Assembly: GCA_021163805.1 (NCBI GenBank)
Contig: JAGGTL010000062.1
Coordinates: 1-16,911, forward strand
Source: Candidatus Aenigmatarchaeota archaeon
GTDB taxonomy: Archaea > Aenigmatarchaeota > Aenigmatarchaeia > QMZS01
Reading direction: 5' to 3'
Length of the DNA stretch: 16,911 nt
Shown here: positions 1-7,092 of the stretch, one piece after another
How positions within the stretch are numbered: position 1 is the stretch's first letter
Layout of the letters: each line of letters starts with the position of its first letter
The notes under the pieces: model-generated
What the model saw: only the letters and a program-made list of their open reading frames with translations
Database searches by the model: none
Told to the model about the DNA's origin: nothing
Program-made: the position numbers and the translations under genes

Positions 1-1492
1 CAACACTCAAATTAGATATATTTAATTTTCCCTTGAAATCGGAATGAAAAATTAAAGGAATCTGACAATTATTTGTTGTATCGGGTGTAGTGCAGGTATT
101 TATATAATCATTAATTGCGGAAACTAACTTTTGACCAGTTGCAATTTCTGATGTTCTCAACTTTGTTTTTGAACTTTTCCAGTCTCTTGTTGAATCATTG
201 CCAACATATATGCTTAAATTTGTCGGAAAATAATCGAAGTTGAAGACATATAAATGTCCATTACCTGCACCAACTTCATTTCCTTCATGAGCAGTAACAT
301 TGCCAACGACGACTGTATAAACGTAAGTAAGAGTAGTAAAGTCCCATATTTTTGTTCCATTTTTTGAAAAGGTATATACTTTGGGTTCCTTAGAGCCAGC
401 AACAACTTCGTTGCCAATGCTATTACTAACCGCTTCCCCAATATCAACGCTGTTTATTTCATCTCCAGCAGTAAAGTTCCATATTTCTGATAAATTGGTA
501 TCATTCACATTAAAAGCAAATAACATATTTTTCTTGTCTCCAGTAACAAGTTCTTCGCCCGGATCTAGAGTTAAATTCCCCACGGCAATTGAAGTTATTG
601 CATTTCCAAGAGTGTAATTAAATACACATTCTCCAGTTTTATTTAATATATATATTTTTGTGCCGGAAGCAATGGCAATTTCTTTCCCGGGATTTGAAGT
701 TAGATTTCCTATATCTATGGCCTTCACAGCTGAATCTGTAGCATAACTCCAAACCAAACCTCCGGTAGAATTTAGAACATATACGTTTTTATCTTCCGAA
801 CCTGCGATAACATATTTTTTTCCATAACCAATATCTGCTATTTTTACTGAAGTTACCGTGTTATTGGTCTCATATTCCCAAATCTTGCTACCATTAGAAG
901 ACAAAAGATATACTTTTTTATCTTGTGCTCCAAACGCAATTTCATTTCCCTCATTTGAAGTAACATTACCTACGTCCGTAGAATATATGTTGTTTATAGT
1001 ACTTATATTATAAGTCCATATAATTTCTCCATTACTTCCATTTATAACAAACAAACTCGGTATCTCTTCTTCTGTTCCACTTCTCCCAGCAATTATTTCA
1101 TTGCTTTCGTCTCCAACTACATTGCCCATAGATAAACCAAGCAAATGCCCTACCGTAACTCCATTCTTGATTACTATATTTTTGATGTAAATAGTAGTAA
1201 TTTTACCAGTCAAATTCATGCTGATATTCTGCACTGTCGCATTTTTTGGAATTGATAAATAAAATGTTTTGTTTCCGCCATATTCTGGGAAATCAAATTC
1301 TGCGGAAGAAATAAACGAAGTAGAATCATTAAAGTTTGTCAAAATGTATCTGAAAGAAATGTTGCTCAAATCTAGAATGCTTCCTTTTTGAACTCCCAAA
1401 AATCCTCCTGTAATATGAACATTTATAAATAGTGATGATAAAATCAAGGTAAGACATGCGGCAAAAATAGAAGTAATTACTTTCTTTTCCAT
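1..1492 (-). CDS. Secreted beta-propeller (FG-GAP/PQQ-like repeat) surface protein, 3' end cut by window edge
   Basis: An uninterrupted minus-strand frame starts at ATG 1492 (MEKKVITSIFAACL) and stays open for 497 codons to the left edge, so the N-terminus is complete and the C-terminus is missing. Residues about 5-25 form a hydrophobic signal peptide or anchor. A beta-rich segment follows, and then from about residue 125 come seven repeats of roughly 40-50 residues with the pattern GN-x(5-8)-GNEI-x(2)-G-x(3)-VY-x-L/F-x(3)-G-x-IW-x-Y/F-x-T. Seven copies suggest one complete seven-bladed propeller. After the repeats comes a new beta domain beginning near FPTNLSIYVGND, with a Cys pair. There are more than 20 N-X-S/T sequons, suiting an N-glycosylated extracellular protein. 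The ligand and exact role are unknown. It lies downstream of two other envelope genes on the same strand and may be co-transcribed with them. Repeat class and secretion are well supported; the function is open. Confidence 0.8.
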   Translation of the reverse strand, partial: MEKKVITSIFAACLTLILSSLFINVHITGGFLGVQKGSILDLSNISFRYILTNFNDSTSFISSAEFDFPEYGGNKTFYLSIPKNATVQNISMNLTGKITTIYIKNIVIKNGVTVGHLLGLSMGNVVGDESNEIIAGRSGTEEEIPSLFVINGSNGEIIWTYNISTINNIYSTDVGNVTSNEGNEIAFGAQDKKVYLLSSNGSKIWEYETNNTVTSVKIADIGYGKKYVIAGSEDKNVYVLNSTGGLVWSYATDSAVKAIDIGNLTSNPGKEIAIASGTKIYILNKTGECVFNYTLGNAITSIAVGNLTLDPGEELVTGDKKNMLFAFNVNDTNLSEIWNFTAGDEINSVDIGEAVSNSIGNEVVAGSKEPKVYTFSKNGTKIWDFTTLTYVYTVVVGNVTAHEGNEVGAGNGHLYVFNFDYFPTNLSIYVGNDSTRDWKSSKTKLRTSEIATGQKLVSAINDYINTCTTPDTTNNCQIPLIFHSDFKGKLNISNLSV

Positions 1493-1495
1493 AAT

Positions 1496-1523
1496 TATCT
1501 TGCATTATTAAAAATACAAGATA
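1496..1523. repeat. 7-bp inverted repeat just upstream of the propeller gene
   Basis: TATCTTG at 1496-1502 and CAAGATA at 1517-1523 are perfect inverted repeats separated by 14 AT-rich bases. They lie immediately upstream of the ATG at 1492, in the 64-base gap after the 89-aa gene. This could be an operator, a short leader hairpin masking the start, or chance in AT-rich DNA. A TATA-like stretch (TATTTTTAATA on the minus strand) sits in the loop. Confidence 0.35.
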
Positions 1524-1556
1524 GCTTCTTAATGTGTACCGGATTTATGTTTTTTA

Positions 1557-1826
1557 TTAAGTTTTATTATTGTCTTGCCTCTCTATATTTCTTCCAACAT
1601 TAATTGTATTTCTTAATTCACTAACAGAATCTCTTAGTTCTCTTATGCTTTTTGTAAGGATCAGTTCTTCATCATCAAATTTTTTTGTAATTTTCCTAAT
1701 CTGTCTGAATTCAAATTCTAGGATAGCCAGATAAACAATAATAACAAGAGATAACAAAAGCAGCAATTCCGTAATAGGTATGTTTATTCCAAATAAATAT
1801 ACATATCCTGTTATTCCTTCCATCAT
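1557..1826 (-). CDS. Small single-pass membrane protein with coiled-coil tail (89 aa), unknown function
   Basis: I do not recognise a family. The protein has a short N-terminal segment, one strongly hydrophobic helix at about residues 16-39 (ITELLLLLSLVIIVYLAI), and then a charged region to about residue 75 with heptad-like spacing of I, L and V that looks like a helical coiled coil (IRKITKKF... LTKSIRELRDSVSELRNTI). Its ATG overlaps the stop codon of the 1093-aa surface-protein gene in the arrangement ATGA; a second in-frame ATG follows directly, so residue 1 or 2 may be the start. The overlap indicates translational coupling and suggests, but does not prove, that it works with that surface protein, for example as a membrane partner or oligomerisation factor. 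There is no visible Shine-Dalgarno sequence, which fits reinitiation. Confidence 0.7.
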   Translation of the reverse strand: MMEGITGYVYLFGINIPITELLLLLSLVIIVYLAILEFEFRQIRKITKKFDDEELILTKSIRELRDSVSELRNTINVGRNIERQDNNKT

Positions 1827-4800
1827 TTATTTTGTTTTTTAATAATATAAAATCTTTTTACACTCACATAAAGGAGAATTATGGCGAAGAATATTGTTAA
1901 ATAACCCAATAAATTTCCATAATTTGCTGTCGTACCGACAATATAGAAATTTCCCGTTCCCGTCGCCAAAATTGCTAAATCGGATCTCAATCTGCTCTCC
2001 GCCAAATACGTTCCAGTCGGGGCTCCAATTGGAACTCTAAATCTTTCGGAAATACTCGTTTTATCTATTGGATCTAATTTCCCCAAATCCTGTATATTTG
2101 AATAAACCAGATTCTTTTCTGGAGTGTACACTTCAGTTTCCAGATAAGGATTATTTATTTCTTCTCCTCCATGAATAACTAAAATATCCAAAGTTACCGT
2201 CGAGTTCAAACTATATCTTTCCTTGTCAGGAGTAATTATTATTTTGGGATAACTTTGTTTATATCTAATATTTATTTCTTTCAAAGCTTTCGCTGGAAAT
2301 TTATTTATTAATATGGTTGTCAGACCTTCTCCACCAGTATAGGATAAACTATTTCCCAAACCATCTTTAACGGAAAGAATATTGTCTCTGGAAATTGGCA
2401 AGTTTATGGCAACATTTTCATAGTCTTCCATTGCAAGGCTCCTCAAGAATATTGACATTTTTAATTCAACCATCTTGTATTCCAATTTCTTTATCACTTC
2501 AACGTCTCTGTCCGTTTCCAAAACGGGCGGAGTTAAAATTCTAATATCATAATTTCTTGTTTCTAGAGGTGCCAGTTTCGTTTTCCAAACCATCACGGTA
2601 GTTCCGTTTTCTTTTTTAAAAATAACCTTTTCATCTATCCTCTCTCCTTTTTTATTTAAATAAGAAACAAATCCATCAGTAGTATCTTCAAAAACGTCTA
2701 TCTTAAATTCAGATTCTACCCATCTTTGATTTGGATTATAAACATCAAACTCTTTAACCCAAGCAACCGGATTTCCCACGGTTATTGTCCTTGCTGTCAG
2801 GAAATCTGTTTGTTTTATTATTGGCTCTATCATCGGACTTGGAACCGTGACTCTAACAACTCCATAAACTGTAGAAAAGACCCTTTTACCAAGAGCAGGG
2901 TCAAAACCTGCCAGTTCCATAGGTATTTCATATAAACCCGATTGGGTTATATTTATCTGATATAATATTTTAACTGCAGCACCACTGCTTAAAGTCCACC
3001 CGCTTTTATCACCGTTTGTATACTCACAGGCATGGACCTTGGTTCCATCAGATAAAGTAATGGTTCCCTTATCGGTTACGTTATAATCTTCGCTAACCCC
3101 GCAACTCCAGGTTGAACCGTCTGTTGAATTGCAAAAAGTTACAGATGCTCTGGAACAAGCAAAGTCGGTTCCCAAAGGAACATAATCAACAAATTTAATT
3201 CCTGTAATTTCGCTTCCAAAAACCTGAGCAACCAAACTTCCATTCACTAAAGTCGGATTTGCCGGATCCGGAACCCACAAATCTTTATAACCAATCAATT
3301 GTCTTCCTGAAGTAGACATTGTTTGAGCTGGTAAATCTTCTGTTTCCGGGGTTCCACTTTGAGTTGTTATAGTTGAATTTCCAGTAAAATTAAAAATATC
3401 TCCCAATTGTAAATTTGATGGCGAAGATACTTCATAAAATAGTTTTATTTTTTCTCCATTTTCTAAATATTTACCAATATTTGTTAAACTCAGGTCGGGT
3501 ATTGTAACATTAACTAATCCATTGTTATCTCCACTTGGATCTGTAACGGTAACAGTTACTCCATTTGTCGTCCCCGTTCCAGTTTTCAAAGTTTGATAAG
3601 AACTGCTCGAGGTATTATACCATGAAACAATTATTGATGTCTCATCTATATCAAAAGGAGATCTCTGAGATCCGCTGGTTGTATTTCTGGGAACAACACT
3701 CAAAATAACAATTTTCTTTCCCGGAGCATTGTCATCTCCTTGATAAATAACTTTGTCTGTTATGTTAAAAGTTGTTGCCGACTCAATAGCCAGATAACCT
3801 CCAGTAGTTTTTGTTGGAACCATATCAATTTTGTATAAAGTTGGTAAATCTAAAGTGGTATTTATATAAGAAACATAATTATCTGGATTCGTATCGTTCC
3901 AGATTATATGCCAGTTAAAAGAAGAAGCTACATAAGGCTTTGTTCCAGTTATATGAACTCTGCTCGTATCATTAGAATAAGTTGGGTCTGTTGTATATAA
4001 TCTTCCATAATCTGCCGTAAAGTTTGATGGGCTAAAGGTTCCCTCCTGCAGTTTATTTGTTACATCCCCTGTTGATGCGCTTACATTGTAAATTGCCCAG
4101 CTTGAAATGTTATAGGTCAAAACATTTCCATTAACTTCTGTAGAATTCTTTGCCAAAATAGTTATAAAGCCTCTAATATCCCATGCTCCTCCTCCGCTCG
4201 TTTCAGCCATATCAATTCCCTGCCTGACGGGTCCTCTCGCATATTTATACGCTATTGTTAAACCAGTCAAAGTTGAGGTTTGGGAATAAGAACTTTTTAC
4301 ACCCTTATCGGATGAAGCAGAATCTAAATTTATACTAGTAGTGCCCTCAGCAAAGTTATCTGTTTCAATAATATTCGCGTAAATAGTAAAGGTTTGTGTT
4401 CCTCCCGCATTTATATCGCCGCTCCAAGTTATTTTGTCATAATAACCATCTGCGCCATCATTTGAAGATCTAGAACCTGAAGAGGTATAAGTAATATTTA
4501 CGGCATCTGCATCACCATTAGTATCTGTATCAAATTGGATTACGATCTCTACATTTGTCAAATTTTTGGATGTTGAAGGATTGTGTGCTGTTATTACAAA
4601 AGTCATATTATTTGTTGAGCCTCCAGAACCAATATTATCGTGATCGTATAAATCATGACCTCCCTGTTCATTTGAATAAGAAGTAACATTAAATTCTATT
4701 GCTGGGGCTTTATTTGCATTTGTAATCTTATAATAATTCTGATCATCTCCAAAAACGGAGTCGTTGACATAAAGTTTTGTTTTAGCCCAGATGGCAGAAG

Positions 4801-5104
4801 AAGAAGAAACAGTCGCTTTGTAAACTTCTTTTGAATTCAAATTTGTATCCGTCGTTCCCGAAAGATTTATCCTAACTGTCTGCAAAGTATCATTGGTGTT
4901 TGGCAGGGCAACTTCCAAGAAACCAAATCTGCATGGATTTGAATTATCGCTGCATTCTGGATAGGTTTCTGAAGAAAGAGAACCATCTGTATTATAATCC
5001 GCATAAACCTGCTCTGTCTGATAAGCAACCGGACCGACATAGGCAAAAATAGGAGCAACTAAAACTAATCCAAAAATTATGGCCAAGAAAAAAAGCACCT
5101 TCAT
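1823..5104 (-). CDS. Giant secreted, C-terminally membrane-anchored surface glycoprotein-like protein (1093 aa)
   Basis: The N-terminus is a classic signal peptide (residues 1-21, MKVLFFLAIIFGLVLVAPIFA, cleavage likely before YVG). The C-terminus has one hydrophobic helix at about residues 1063-1083 followed by a basic tail (KRFYIIKKQNK), so the body should be outside the cell with the tail in the cytoplasm. The extracellular part is beta-rich. Its first two thirds are rich in Thr, Ser, Asn and Gly; the last third is richer in Lys and Glu, with an immunoglobulin-like stretch (YSLNSTVTLDILVIHGG to GTGNFYIVG). I count about 26 N-X-S/T sequons with X not proline. Two small cysteine groups lie near residue 50 and residues 650-695, probably disulfides. 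I cannot assign a named family; it resembles the large S-layer-associated or adhesin-like proteins of DPANN archaea. The neighbouring UDP-GlcNAc operon and glycosyltransferase genes support glycosylation. The role (cell-surface lattice, adhesin or host contact) is an inference. Confidence 0.75.
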   Translation of the reverse strand: MKVLFFLAIIFGLVLVAPIFAYVGPVAYQTEQVYADYNTDGSLSSETYPECSDNSNPCRFGFLEVALPNTNDTLQTVRINLSGTTDTNLNSKEVYKATVSSSSAIWAKTKLYVNDSVFGDDQNYYKITNANKAPAIEFNVTSYSNEQGGHDLYDHDNIGSGGSTNNMTFVITAHNPSTSKNLTNVEIVIQFDTDTNGDADAVNITYTSSGSRSSNDGADGYYDKITWSGDINAGGTQTFTIYANIIETDNFAEGTTSINLDSASSDKGVKSSYSQTSTLTGLTIAYKYARGPVRQGIDMAETSGGGAWDIRGFITILAKNSTEVNGNVLTYNISSWAIYNVSASTGDVTNKLQEGTFSPSNFTADYGRLYTTDPTYSNDTSRVHITGTKPYVASSFNWHIIWNDTNPDNYVSYINTTLDLPTLYKIDMVPTKTTGGYLAIESATTFNITDKVIYQGDDNAPGKKIVILSVVPRNTTSGSQRSPFDIDETSIIVSWYNTSSSSYQTLKTGTGTTNGVTVTVTDPSGDNNGLVNVTIPDLSLTNIGKYLENGEKIKLFYEVSSPSNLQLGDIFNFTGNSTITTQSGTPETEDLPAQTMSTSGRQLIGYKDLWVPDPANPTLVNGSLVAQVFGSEITGIKFVDYVPLGTDFACSRASVTFCNSTDGSTWSCGVSEDYNVTDKGTITLSDGTKVHACEYTNGDKSGWTLSSGAAVKILYQINITQSGLYEIPMELAGFDPALGKRVFSTVYGVVRVTVPSPMIEPIIKQTDFLTARTITVGNPVAWVKEFDVYNPNQRWVESEFKIDVFEDTTDGFVSYLNKKGERIDEKVIFKKENGTTVMVWKTKLAPLETRNYDIRILTPPVLETDRDVEVIKKLEYKMVELKMSIFLRSLAMEDYENVAINLPISRDNILSVKDGLGNSLSYTGGEGLTTILINKFPAKALKEINIRYKQSYPKIIITPDKERYSLNSTVTLDILVIHGGEEINNPYLETEVYTPEKNLVYSNIQDLGKLDPIDKTSISERFRVPIGAPTGTYLAESRLRSDLAILATGTGNFYIVGTTANYGNLLGYLTIFFAIILLYVSVKRFYIIKKQNK

Positions 5105-5118
5105 AATATTTCTTTACA

Positions 5119-5141
5119 TTATATTTAATATATTAATAAAT
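5119..5141 (-). promoter_or_regulatory. Candidate TATA element of the 1093-aa surface-protein gene
   Basis: On the minus strand this reads as an AT-only stretch (TTTATTAATATATTAAATAT). Its centre is about 26 bases upstream of the ATG at 5104, the spacing expected for an archaeal TATA box driving a leaderless transcript. There is no Shine-Dalgarno motif before the ATG. It shares a 129-bp divergent intergenic region with the glmS promoter. Confidence 0.45.
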
Positions 5142-5200
5142 AACCATGCTGTTGTATTTTTATAGATAAAAAATAAATATAAGGGTAATACTAAGTAATA

Positions 5201-5215
5201 TATATATATTTAAAG
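5201..5215 (+). promoter_or_regulatory. Candidate TATA box of the glm operon
   Basis: TATATATATTTAAAG lies with its centre about 26 bases upstream of the glmS ATG at 5234, so transcription would begin at or next to the start codon (leaderless mRNA). Purines (AAGTAA) just upstream could act as a BRE. No Shine-Dalgarno sequence precedes the ATG, consistent with this reading. Confidence 0.5.
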
Positions 5216-5233
5216 ATTGCAACTTGTTAAAAT

Positions 5234-5890
5234 ATGTGCGGAATATTTGGATATGTTGGAAATAATAACGCTGTTCCGATATTAAAAAAAGGTTTGAAAA
5301 AACTGAATTATAGAGGTTATGATTCTTGGGGTTTTGGTTTAAAAATAAGGGATAAAATTAAAATTATAAAGGATGTTGGAGATTTTGAAAGACTGGAAGA
5401 AACACCCGAAATTGATTCAAATTTGGGCATATCTCATACCCGATGGGCTACAATGGGAGAAATATCAAAAAACAATGCTCATCCGCATACAAACGAAGAT
5501 AACGGGATTTGTGTCGTGCATAATGGAATAATAGAAAACTTTCGAGAATTAAAAGAAGAATTGCTGAATAAAAGTCATAAATTCAAATCAGAAACAGATA
5601 CTGAAATAATCTGTCACTTGATTGAGGAATATTCTGAATATGAATTTCCAGAAGCAGTAAGAAGAGCATTCTTAAAATTAAAGGGTAGAAATGCCGTTGT
5701 TGCTTTGCATAAAGATTTTAATGGGTTGGTTGGTGTAAAAAACGGTTCTCCTCTGGTTGTAGGAATAAAAAACAATTCCGGCAAAGAAGAATATTTCATT
5801 GCCTCCGACCATAGAGCCTTTATAGAAGAAACCAACAAGGTTATTTTTTTAAATGATAATGAGTTGGCGGTTTTGGAACAAAATGAATGA
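5234..5890 (+). CDS. glmS: GlmS N-terminal half: class II glutamine amidotransferase domain as a separate gene
   Basis: This encodes the glutaminase half of glucosamine-6-phosphate synthase, which releases ammonia from glutamine for conversion of fructose-6-phosphate to glucosamine-6-phosphate, the first committed step to UDP-GlcNAc. The protein starts MCGIFGYVG, so Cys2 becomes the N-terminal nucleophile after Met removal. Other family landmarks are YRGYDS (26-31), HTRWAT (68-73), HNGIIENF (96-103) and SETDTE (119-124). The domain ends after NELAVL, in the region where intact GlmS continues into the linker to the sugar isomerase domains. At 218 aa it covers only the first third of a normal ~600-residue enzyme. 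The rest follows 24 bases downstream in the same reading frame as a separate gene. Both halves keep their key residues, so a two-subunit enzyme is likely. The amidotransferase identity is certain; subunit assembly is inferred. Confidence 0.93.
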   Translation: MCGIFGYVGNNNAVPILKKGLKKLNYRGYDSWGFGLKIRDKIKIIKDVGDFERLEETPEIDSNLGISHTRWATMGEISKNNAHPHTNEDNGICVVHNGIIENFRELKEELLNKSHKFKSETDTEIICHLIEEYSEYEFPEAVRRAFLKLKGRNAVVALHKDFNGLVGVKNGSPLVVGIKNNSGKEEYFIASDHRAFIEETNKVIFLNDNELAVLEQNE

Positions 5891-5892
5891 AG

Positions 5893-5907
5893 AAAGGTAT
5901 AAAGGTA
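5893..5907 (+). promoter_or_regulatory. Duplicated AAAGGTA motif, possible ribosome binding site for the second glmS half
   Basis: AAAGGTA occurs at 5893-5899 and again at 5901-5907, in the 24-base gap between the glmS halves. The GGT of the second copy is 8 bases before the ATG at 5915, a workable Shine-Dalgarno spacing, although the match to the archaeal consensus GGAGGTGA is short. Most other starts in the window lack any such motif, so it may have been selected for internal translation initiation after the split. Confidence 0.4.
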
Positions 5908-5914
5908 AATTAAA

Positions 5915-7036
5915 ATGACAATAAAAATTTTCGATGTTGAAACCGGAAAAGAAAAAAACAAAAAAATAGAAGAAATTGAATTTAAAGAAAAAGAGGAAGA
6001 TTTAAAAGAAGAACATTACATGCTGAAAGAAATTCTAGAACAGCCAGAAACAATAAAAAAAGCTGCGGAGCAGAATGAACAAAAATTGCTTGAGACGGCA
6101 ATGGAAATATTAAGGGCAAAAAATGTTATTTTCACTGCCTGCGGAACTGCAAGATACGCGGCAATTGTAGGCCGATATTTATTTTCCAGAATTGCAAAAA
6201 AGTTTTCTGAAGTTATAATGGCTCATGAATTTCAATATTTTATTGACTCTGTAGATAAAGATACTTTGATAATTGCAGTTTCGCAGTCCGGTGAAACAGC
6301 AGATGTTCTCGAAGGCGTTAAAAAAGCAAAGGAGAATGGAGCAAAAATTGTCGCAATAACCAATGTTGAAAATTCTTCTCTTGCGAGGATGTCGGACTTT
6401 GTGTTTTATCTAAATTGCGGACCAGAAATTGCTGTCGCATCAACAAAGGCATTTACTGGACAACTGGTTATTTTATATCTTCTCGCCTTTGCTACAATAA
6501 ATAAAATTCAGGCTTGTAAAATCAAGTTGAAAAATCTTGCAAAAAAAGTCGAAGAAACAATAATTAAAAATGAGGAAACCTTAAAAAAACTTGCAGTTAA
6601 ATTGAAAGATAGAGGAGATTTCTATTATATTGCGAGAGGAATTGATTTTGCAATTGCCTCTGAGGGGGCTCTAAAATTAAAGGAAACGAGTTATATTCAT
6701 GCTGAAGGAATGCCTGCGGGAGAATTAAAACACGGGACTCTGTCTCTGATAGAAGACGGAACTCCCGTTGTTGTTATCTGTCCAAAAGATTACACTTATG
6801 AAGAAACATTAAATAATGCTCAAGAAACAAAAGTAAGGGGCGCTTTCCTCATTGGAGTATCCGATGAAGAAAATGAACTTTTTGATTCCTGGCTGAGAAT
6901 TCCAGAGACGGAGGAAATTTTTTATCCTTTGCTAACTGTTATTCCTCTGCAATTGCTTGCCTATTACATAAGTGTTGCAAGAGGAAATAATCCGGATAAG
7001 CCAAGAAATCTGGCAAAATCGGTTACAGTGAAATGA
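5915..7036 (+). CDS. glmS: GlmS C-terminal half: glucosamine-6-phosphate synthase isomerase (two SIS domains)
   Basis: This is the sugar-isomerising half of glucosamine-6-phosphate synthase, using ammonia from the partner amidotransferase to convert fructose-6-phosphate to glucosamine-6-phosphate. Residues 1-45 are the usual GlmS linker (IKIFDVETG, then HYMLKEILEQPETI). SIS domain 1 spans about 60-200, with ACGTARYAA (75-83) and the phosphate-binding SQSGET (123-128), then GPEIAVASTKAFT. SIS domain 2 spans about 225-350, with GALKLKETSYIHAEG (251-265) holding the catalytic Glu, and ELKHG (270-274) with the ring-opening His. The C-terminal loop PRNLAKSVTVK is intact, including the Schiff-base Lys. 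The usual GTS of the first phosphate loop is GTA here. The start at 5915 is the first ATG after three in-frame stops. Residue content is that of an active enzyme; the split is the oddity. Confidence 0.93.
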   Translation: MTIKIFDVETGKEKNKKIEEIEFKEKEEDLKEEHYMLKEILEQPETIKKAAEQNEQKLLETAMEILRAKNVIFTACGTARYAAIVGRYLFSRIAKKFSEVIMAHEFQYFIDSVDKDTLIIAVSQSGETADVLEGVKKAKENGAKIVAITNVENSSLARMSDFVFYLNCGPEIAVASTKAFTGQLVILYLLAFATINKIQACKIKLKNLAKKVEETIIKNEETLKKLAVKLKDRGDFYYIARGIDFAIASEGALKLKETSYIHAEGMPAGELKHGTLSLIEDGTPVVVICPKDYTYEETLNNAQETKVRGAFLIGVSDEENELFDSWLRIPETEEIFYPLLTVIPLQLLAYYISVARGNNPDKPRNLAKSVTVK

Positions 7037-7092
7037 ATCTTCCAATGGAGAGCAGAGTTTTGAGATGTGCGGATAAATAAAAAAATAATATT
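7037..7092 (+). other. 56-base gap containing a short echo of the glmS start
   Basis: The spacer between the glmS C-terminal half and the phosphohexomutase contains ATGTGCGGATAA at 7065-7076, i.e. Met-Cys-Gly-stop, sharing nine bases with the glmS start ATGTGCGGA at 5234-5242. The rest of the spacer does not align with glmS. An AT-rich stretch (7073-7092) precedes the next ATG and could hold a secondary TATA element. No gene is supported here; the match may be chance. Confidence 0.25.

Noticed and set aside
5888..5914. Stop-codon readthrough or frameshift joining the glmS halves
   Set aside because: There are three stops (TGA, TAA, TAA) within nine codons in the same frame, plus an own ATG and a possible ribosome binding site for the second half; recoding all three is implausible.
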